Positions 57,813-64,000 of a stretch of 64,000 bases of DNA are shown in pieces. This stretch comes from Endocalyx cinctus (taxonomy: Eukaryota > Ascomycota > Sordariomycetes > Amphisphaeriales > Apiosporaceae). The stretch is from positions 1,302,001-1,366,000 of the forward strand of contig BCKC01000005.1 in assembly GCA_001600455.1 (NCBI GenBank), written 5' to 3'. The notes beneath the pieces are model-generated. The model had not been told where the DNA came from and did no database searches. It saw nothing but the letters and a program-made list of their open reading frames with translations. A program made the translations under genes and the position numbers. Numbering within the stretch: the stretch's first letter is position 1; each line of letters begins with the position of its first letter.

Positions 57813-58871
57813 TCACCGCTCATTCGCCAAACAAGTCAGAGCGCTTAAGGCGTAAGCGTCCACGCCCACCTGCATGGTAGGGAAGATCTGCGGCGCGAAC
57901 AGAGAGCTATGATTACCCGGAACGGTCTCGAGGATCGACCCCTCTCTCCGCGCCTCGTCGAACTTTTCGGGCGGCGTGCAGCCGTAAGCGAACATCAGCG
58001 AAGGCCTCCCCACCGCCGTCGCGAGGACGCCGAAATCCTCGCTGAAGCCGATGCGCGGGTAATCCGCGACGAAGGCGCGATCCCCTACGCCGAAATGCGC
58101 GCCGAAAGCCTCGCCCACGCGCGCCGCGACGGCGGCGTCGTTCGCCGTCGCGGGGAAGGAGCGGGTCGGGACGACGGTCGGGGGCGCGACGGCGTTGGAC
58201 GCGTCGCTTTCGGCTCGGACGATCCGCAGCACGCCGTCGCACAAGATCCGCCTCGTCTCGTCGTTGTTCGCCCGCACGTCGACGGTGACGGTGGCGTCGT
58301 CGGCGACGACGTTCTCGGCCGACGTCGACCCCGAGACGAAGCTCGCGCACGTCACGACGGCGTGCTCGCTCGGGTGCACCTCCCGGGACACGAGGGTCTG
58401 GAGGCGGAGGACGGCGCTCGCGGCCATGACGACGGGATCGACGAGCCGTTCGGGGGTAGAAGCGTGTCCGCCGCGTCCGTGGAACGTCACTTTTAAGTTA
58501 TCGCACGAGCTGGCCATGGTTCCGGGGCGGAACCCGATCACGCCGGCGCGCGAGGGGACGACGTGGCCGCTGAACACGACGTCCGGGATGGGCACGTCGT
58601 GCCGCGTCGGGTCGTACAGCCCGTCGTCGACCATGCTTCGCGCGCCGGTCCCGCGCTCCTCGGCGGGCTGGAAGACGAGCACGACGGTGCCGCGCCATTT
58701 CGGCCTCGCGGCGACCATGAGCTCGGCGTACGCTAGGAGGCAGGATAGGGAAAGGGGTCGGTCCGGTGAGATGATCGGGCTCCTCACGGGGCTTATGGTG
58801 TCCCTGAATGGTCTGCCAAGCATGTCAAATAAAGACATGTTGCATACTCCGGAGTCATTGTCCGCCGGCAT
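57813..58871 (-). pseudogene. M20D amidohydrolase, N-terminal half missing
   Basis: A 352-residue frame (ATG at 58871). From about residue 43 it reads SCLLAYAELMVAARPKWRGTVVLVFQPAEERGTGARSMV, then the dimerisation domain (NLKVTFHGRGGHASTPE), VSGSTSAENVV and the final metal-site segment (GFSEDFGVL, PGNHSSLFAP). These are C-terminal two-thirds features of M20D amidohydrolases/aminoacylase-like peptidases; the EE pair and final His are present. The family's first metal-binding half (N-terminal helices and HACGHDxH) is missing. The N-terminal 42 residues have no family match and upstream DNA shows only broken frames. It probably is a 5'-truncated relic; a start exon within the next 900 bases was searched for and not found. 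Its body is strongly GC-rich. Confidence 0.65.
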
Positions 58872-59782
58872 CGAGCACGTTCAGTCAGTCCATTCAGATC
58901 GCCGATGGCGTCATTTCCATGTTGACTGTCCATCCGTCAAAAACATGCAAGCAAGCGTTGAAACCCCGGTCTGACCGATTGATTACCTTGTCCGGGGGAA
59001 AAAAAGACGCAGCACGTAGCTAGAAGAGTGATGGCTCTCTCGGCGAGGAGAAGAAAGGTGCCGATAAAACGCGCGATGAACTTCTGAGGAACTACGCGTG
59101 GAAGCTGATGAATGGGTTCGGAGGTGTGATGGAGTCTTTCGACTATGAGAAGAGGCGTGGAAACTTGAGTCAGGATGCGGGTCTACCTGCAAGGCCAGTG
59201 TCCTTGAACAGATTGAGGAACTATATAGGCTTGTTGGAAGAGGGTAACGGTCTCTAGAGAATTAATTGTTTTTTTGTCTTCAAATTGAACGCATAATTAA
59301 GGCTTTTTTGCTATACAGAGAAATCTCATTTCGTTCCATCCTATCTCCTAATCTATGCCTAACGATATACTCCATACAAATGCTTCGAGTTGAGCAAAAA
59401 CAATTAATAATTACAATAAATTCATGGACTGTATACGCCGATATATAGATACTCCCAACCCAATGGATAAGAAGAAAGGCAGTAAGAAGTGCCTCTTGAC
59501 GTTAAAAATAAAATAAAATATGTTTTCAAATTACAAATCTCTAAGAATAAGGGTTAACAAAAGAAAAAAATGAAAGTGTCGGGTATCATGAAATACACTC
59601 TTGAGACCTCTCCATTACAAAAACATGTACAATGTAGCGACTAGCGCAAACTCTTATCTTTGACTTCGCCCCGTCAACGAATACATAGGAAAAAATATCC
59701 AGCGCGACGAGCATTTCTGTACTCTTTAGTGTAACTCATCATCATCTTTTAAGCAATGTGATATATAATATCAACATCCAAA
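58872..59782. other. intergenic with a coding-like frame
   Basis: A plus-strand frame without an ATG at its start (59024-59257, 77 codons) has the composition of a folded protein (DELLRNYAWKLMNGFGGV) but no identified family. The stretch 59260-59780 is AT-rich with no gene. Confidence 0.4.
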
Positions 59783-62700
59783 TCAAAGCCAGAGCAACCA
59801 CCGAACCACGCCGAGGACTCCGCGACCTACACCTAAGATGATCCGTGCAATCATAACGACGAACCAAACATACCACATGAATCCAACTAATAGCCATTCC
59901 AGAGCTAGCCAGCCAGCCCTGCGTACCCAACGGAAGCGTCGGCGTCGGCGTCTCAGCATCTTGTCCATGTTATCCATGACGCTCTTGACTTTCTGACGCT
60001 GAGTATCTACCACATCGCGACTTACTTCGTCGGCTTCATCGGCGGCGCGACGTGTCATCTCGATCATATCGGTGGCAATTCGTTGATGTAGGTCATCAAT
60101 GCGATGCTGTAGGGACGGTATGGATTCCACTGCGAATTTTGTGGCTGTGGTTTCATACGTTTGAACTGATCGCTGGATGCTGTCCGAGAAGATTTTGCTC
60201 GCATTAGGGTAAAACTTAGTCTGCGGTACGACGAGACTAAGCTGTTGACTTTCCGCAAAGCGACTAATTTCTGCCCACTGTAGACCTTTGCTTTTACTGG
60301 TAAGCGCACTAAGAGGCTGGGGATCATTTTCTCTGCGGGATATTTCCATCGCCTTGATCCCAGTGCACAGAGCTAACGCCCGGAGACGGGCAATTTCCCG
60401 CCTTGAGACCTGAGCACATTGAGGCGACATATGATTGTCTGAAATCGACCAATGGCGACTGCCGCGAGATCGAGTGAGCGAACCGCGATCAGCACGTTGC
60501 CTGCTTGTCTCGCCAGGCGCCACGGAGAGTACAGTATGAAGCTCCTTGGACGTTTTACGGGGTCTGTCAATATAACTAGTACTTGAATCCGGAGCACGTG
60601 AGTCACCATCAGATATTTCGGAATCAGATAGAAGACGAGGCTTGGATTGCTCGAGCTCCTTCATCGAAGGAGATGCTCTGCGGATGTCAATACGAGGTGG
60701 CTTGAGTTGATCGAACCGTGGTGATCGGCTCGGAGGTCGCGATGTCGCAGGAACATAATACGCCGGTTTTAATTCCTTAGGTACTGGCTTAGTAACGGGC
60801 TCCGCCGTTGATTTGAATGGAGGCATTATATCCAAATAATGCTTCACGTGCCGGTTCTCTTGAGAAAGACCCTGCTTGTTTTCCGACAGCTGCATAGAAT
60901 TTCGGACCCGACCTCGAGTAGGTTCCGTATCGGACTCGTCGGTAGACGTATTTGACGAGGAGCTATCATCATCTTTCTTCCAAATGAAATCACTAACTTT
61001 CGAAACTCCGCCGCGTATCATGCCGTCGATTTTTGCACCGCCTTTGAAGATAGATCGCAGGCCTAGCTGTTCATCTCCCCTGAGTTTAAGGCTACCAATG
61101 CTTCGATGAGATTTATGACTCTCGTTTGTGTTTCTGGGAATTATTTTCTGGGCCGGACTCTTTGATCGATATCCGGATGGAGGCGGAACACTTTCCATAA
61201 GCATCTCCGACATATTAATCGTTTCCGACTGTCCAGAAGGACTGTCTATCCTGTCCTCTTTATCGCTTAGCCCATGATCGCTGCGCTCTCGACTACGCTC
61301 GCGGAAAATACTCTTCACTCTCGAAAAGGGGTTGCGGTTTGGAGATCCAGGTCGACTCTGAACTGGTGAGAGATCCATTCCGATAGTTGGCATATAGTTA
61401 CTACGGCGCCGAATGGGCCGTGACTCGGGTGATCCCGGGCCAGACGAATCAAAATCTAGCGAGAGCCGATAATGGTGCTGGGGAACCTCTAGACTTGTTC
61501 GGCCTGAGTTGATAGGTGATGCCTCTGGTATCCTTCTGTGGATGAGTTTATCGTAACCATCGCTAAGCTCCGAGTGCGAATCTCTGCGGTTGAAAGTTTG
61601 TTGAAGACTAGGTGTGACCTTTTCGGGTGTAGCTGCAATGGGTGTGAGCTGGAAGTATCCTGCATCTGTTTTCCCATCCCCTTGTTGTTGTTGTTTTTGT
61701 TCTTCTTGTTCTTCTTCTTGGGTCTCTTTGGCTAACATCTCCATCATCTGCTTCTCGAGCAGGTCGTTAGCACTAGCACTTATTGTCCCGCTGCGCTCTC
61801 TTCTTTTACGATCAGAATCGCTATCTGATGTATCGGAGAGGGAGCTGCGCCTAAATCGGCGGAAATCATGTTGATTATCTACAGAGCCACTATACTTGTG
61901 GTGTATTCCTCTTAGATTATGTAACTTTTGGCGGGCCCGATCTTTTGTACTTATGAGAGGATTCTCCGGGTCGGGTCGAACAGGCTTAGAATCCTCGAGG
62001 ATTGAAGATATCGAGACATCCTCCTCTCCGACGTTTTTCTGCTCGGTAGATGATTGAGAATGCTTTTGCTGGTCTTCTGATTGAGATGCTTGCTTCGAGC
62101 TTTCGATTTTAGGAGAGCATATCCGGGAGTGATGGCGGTCTTCGACAAGATATTTATTGTCATCTTGTTCGAGCCAATATAAATCCGCCAGCATATCGGC
62201 AGGGTCGATGATCCAGTCCATTCGCGGTCTCTTCGGTTTCCCCGTAGCTGAACTTGGGCGTTGGACATTGAGAGGATGAAGCTGATCACCGTTCTCATGA
62301 GCGCTCGGAAAAGGTGGTAACGACGACGGCGCGTTCATCGCATGAGGGTTAGATGCCGACGCCGCTATCTCGTTTACCCATTCGGTGACCTTGTTGACGT
62401 TTGCAAAGCCTTGGGCTTCTCCATCAATAGATTTACGCTCGCGGGCTCGGATCTTGCGATTTCGAATATATTGTAGCGGGTTATAAGGACGGCCGGGTGA
62501 CTCCTGCGGTGTGGTAGATGGGATATTGGAGGGACTCGTGGATAGAGGTGATGTCGGAGGACTAGAGATGGACGTTCTAGGAGGGGTTTCCGGCATCAGA
62601 GGCGGCACGAATTGCAGAAGTCTTCTGTATTCGTTCATTAGCTCCAGATGCTCTTTCGCCTTCTGTGCTCTGTTAAGCATGGAAGGTGAAAAATTGTACG

Positions 62701-63562
62701 AATAGTTCGTGTCTTGGTCGAAAGGAATAAGGGGCTGGTTTAGTGCAGGCGTTGATATTTTCCGCGGTGTTGCCGTTCTCCCTGGTTGTGGCGAAATGTT
62801 GCGAGATATGCGCCTCTGCTGTTGTAAATGCTGCTTAAGACTCGCCCCGGCAGCAGAGTTATCCGGCACAGGTGTTAACTTGGGCGGAAGAGGACTCGAC
62901 GTGTTCCTCCTAGCAGCTAACCGTCTCGATTCACTCAGATTCAACGCCATGTTCACGATCTGGGTTGAATCCATATCAATCGGCGGCGAGCTATTGGATG
63001 TGGACTTTGACAGGGAGCTGTGCCGCCTCTCTTCGCGCGCACCATAGTTCAAGACAGCGGAAGGTCGGCGATAATCCGATTTATCCTTCTCGTAAGAGTC
63101 AATTCCGAGCCCGGCGTAAGAATGCGCGTTAGGTTCAGGAGTAGGTTGTGTGCTTAGAGAATATCTGGCGCTACGGCCATTAACCGGTGTCCGCGATTTT
63201 CTTCGGGGATCAACTCGGTTGAGAATATTAGACTTGGACGTCTCGTCGGGTATCGGGTTCGGGAGGAGGAAACCACCAGTTGACTTTGGCCTAGACGACC
63301 GACGGTTGCGATGGATGTCATGATTAGGACTTCGGGTCCTATACCCGATCGGCGGCGTGTTTGCATTTTGGCTGATGGCATCGTAAGGAATATGGTCGGT
63401 AGAAGAATCGAGATGACTATTCATGATAGTACTAGATTCTCCTGTTTCGTAACTCCCATGGCTCTTTGAGGACCTTGATACCGATGCTCTAGGAAGGTAG
63501 TGATGTCTAGGGATATCGGGTTCGGAGGGTCGGGTTCGTTCATTGTCGTTGAGGGTACCCAT
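59783..63562 (-). CDS. large disordered fungal protein with C-terminal membrane anchor
   Basis: One long uninterrupted frame of 1259 residues, from ATG at 63562. No known domain was recognised. Residues 1 to about 1000 are Ser/Pro/Arg/Asn-rich and predicted disordered, with short Ser-Pro and Arg-rich clusters. A short ordered segment (about 440-480) has MDWIIDPADMLADLYWLEQDD. About residues 1090-1200 hold helical segments (RIDDLHQRIATDMIEMTRRAADEA). Near the C-terminus an Arg run is followed by a hydrophobic stretch (WLALEWLLVGFMWYVWFVVMIARIIL, about 1215-1240), then GVLGVVRWLLWL. It is therefore likely a tail-anchored organelle or ER membrane protein. Function unknown; the length and lack of stops support a real gene. 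Confidence 0.75.
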   Translation of the reverse strand: MGTLNDNERTRPSEPDIPRHHYLPRASVSRSSKSHGSYETGESSTIMNSHLDSSTDHIPYDAISQNANTPPIGYRTRSPNHDIHRNRRSSRPKSTGGFLLPNPIPDETSKSNILNRVDPRRKSRTPVNGRSARYSLSTQPTPEPNAHSYAGLGIDSYEKDKSDYRRPSAVLNYGAREERRHSSLSKSTSNSSPPIDMDSTQIVNMALNLSESRRLAARRNTSSPLPPKLTPVPDNSAAGASLKQHLQQQRRISRNISPQPGRTATPRKISTPALNQPLIPFDQDTNYSYNFSPSMLNRAQKAKEHLELMNEYRRLLQFVPPLMPETPPRTSISSPPTSPLSTSPSNIPSTTPQESPGRPYNPLQYIRNRKIRARERKSIDGEAQGFANVNKVTEWVNEIAASASNPHAMNAPSSLPPFPSAHENGDQLHPLNVQRPSSATGKPKRPRMDWIIDPADMLADLYWLEQDDNKYLVEDRHHSRICSPKIESSKQASQSEDQQKHSQSSTEQKNVGEEDVSISSILEDSKPVRPDPENPLISTKDRARQKLHNLRGIHHKYSGSVDNQHDFRRFRRSSLSDTSDSDSDRKRRERSGTISASANDLLEKQMMEMLAKETQEEEQEEQKQQQQGDGKTDAGYFQLTPIAATPEKVTPSLQQTFNRRDSHSELSDGYDKLIHRRIPEASPINSGRTSLEVPQHHYRLSLDFDSSGPGSPESRPIRRRSNYMPTIGMDLSPVQSRPGSPNRNPFSRVKSIFRERSRERSDHGLSDKEDRIDSPSGQSETINMSEMLMESVPPPSGYRSKSPAQKIIPRNTNESHKSHRSIGSLKLRGDEQLGLRSIFKGGAKIDGMIRGGVSKVSDFIWKKDDDSSSSNTSTDESDTEPTRGRVRNSMQLSENKQGLSQENRHVKHYLDIMPPFKSTAEPVTKPVPKELKPAYYVPATSRPPSRSPRFDQLKPPRIDIRRASPSMKELEQSKPRLLSDSEISDGDSRAPDSSTSYIDRPRKTSKELHTVLSVAPGETSRQRADRGSLTRSRGSRHWSISDNHMSPQCAQVSRREIARLRALALCTGIKAMEISRRENDPQPLSALTSKSKGLQWAEISRFAESQQLSLVVPQTKFYPNASKIFSDSIQRSVQTYETTATKFAVESIPSLQHRIDDLHQRIATDMIEMTRRAADEADEVSRDVVDTQRQKVKSVMDNMDKMLRRRRRRFRWVRRAGWLALEWLLVGFMWYVWFVVMIARIILGVGRGVLGVVRWLLWL

Positions 63563-64000
63563 AGCGCAGTACTTTCCAAATAAATTTCTCGCATATTATA
63601 AACTCTTCTACTCATTCAAGCCTCCCCCAAAAAAGCAATAGTTTTACGAATGTTAATGAATAACGTCAACGTCTATAACTTGGAGACAATGCATTTTACT
63701 TTCAAATGGATTAAATTGAGAAGTATTAGGATTCAGAATTAGGAACTATGATTCATCAGACGTCAAGAGGAATACAAAGTGACAAATCATGATGAGTGTT
63801 CTTCTGTAATGGTAATGACTGTTGATATGTAGAGTATTAATTGTGATGTTCGAAATATGGGTATAACCTTGGAAACTATCCATCAAATTAGTCCAAGAAA
63901 AGGGTTCACGAGTTGTAATGGAATGCGCAGTAGTGTCAAAGTTAGCGTGGGAGCGTGCCACGGGTAGGTAGTATATGGCCCCTTATGCAGTTAAATTTAC
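63563..64000. other. window end, 5' flank of large gene
   Basis: Promoter region of the preceding minus-strand gene. A 71-codon minus-strand frame at 63746-63961 has no recognisable feature. Confidence 0.4.

Noticed and set aside
57909..58974. Plus-strand frames over the amidohydrolase relic
   Set aside because: Arg-rich shadows of the GC-rich minus-strand frame.
1..64000. tRNA, rRNA, CRISPR or transposase genes
   Set aside because: No T-loop plus acceptor pattern, direct-repeat array or transposase motif was recognised by eye. A covariance-model scan could still find a short RNA gene.

Overview
The window looks like nuclear DNA of a filamentous ascomycete (Pezizomycotina, most likely Sordariomycetes). 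Genes carry short introns (about 50-170 bases) with GTRNGT donors, CTAAC/CTRAC-type branch sites and YAG/AAG acceptors. Housekeeping genes are typical of the group (Kre33/NAT10, Mic60, Sac1, Rab5, Pex13, ValRS, folylpolyglutamate synthase). There is a secreted Egh16-type protein, and AT-rich intergenic DNA separates GC-rich exons. No plasmid, phage, CRISPR or rRNA/tRNA signal was seen. All gene models were built by hand from reading frames, splice motifs and remembered family motifs; no database search was possible.

Layout. 1-9 kb: secreted Egh16/GAS-like protein; a 184-residue hypothetical; a TMEM205-like membrane protein; a four-exon SDR oxidoreductase; and a 152-residue protein built from six Cys-Pro motifs. 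9-16 kb: 12-exon kre33/NAT10 rRNA/tRNA acetyltransferase; a DUF423 membrane protein; and a mitochondrial-looking gamma-butyrobetaine/trimethyllysine-type dioxygenase whose iron ligands appear to be replaced. 16-19 kb: gene-poor DNA with simple repeats. 19-29 kb: TOS1-like cell-wall protein, NmrA-family protein, Pex13 and an isochorismatase-family hydrolase. 29-37 kb: a decay zone with a broken MFS transporter, a small SnoaL/NTF2-like gene, a truncated kinase-like gene and about 5 kb without a convincing gene. 37-39 kb: purine/cytosine permease-type NCS1 transporter.

39.9-49 kb: two folylpolyglutamate-synthase-type genes on the same strand flanking a valyl-tRNA synthetase. 49-57 kb: Mic60, Rab5 GTPase and Sac1 phosphoinositide phosphatase (the last two divergent). 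56.9-58.9 kb: a stop-riddled Dal5-type MFS transporter relic facing an M20D amidohydrolase that has lost its N-terminal metal-binding half. 59.8-63.6 kb: a large disordered protein with a C-terminal membrane anchor.

Apart from the housekeeping genes, the accessory genes do not form an obvious biosynthetic cluster. The most unusual items are the six-fold Cys-Pro protein (8.0-8.5 kb), the apparent dioxygenase pseudoenzyme (14.3-16.0 kb), the paired folate ligases, and the three or four decaying genes, two of which (Dal5-type transporter and M20D amidohydrolase) could once have worked together.
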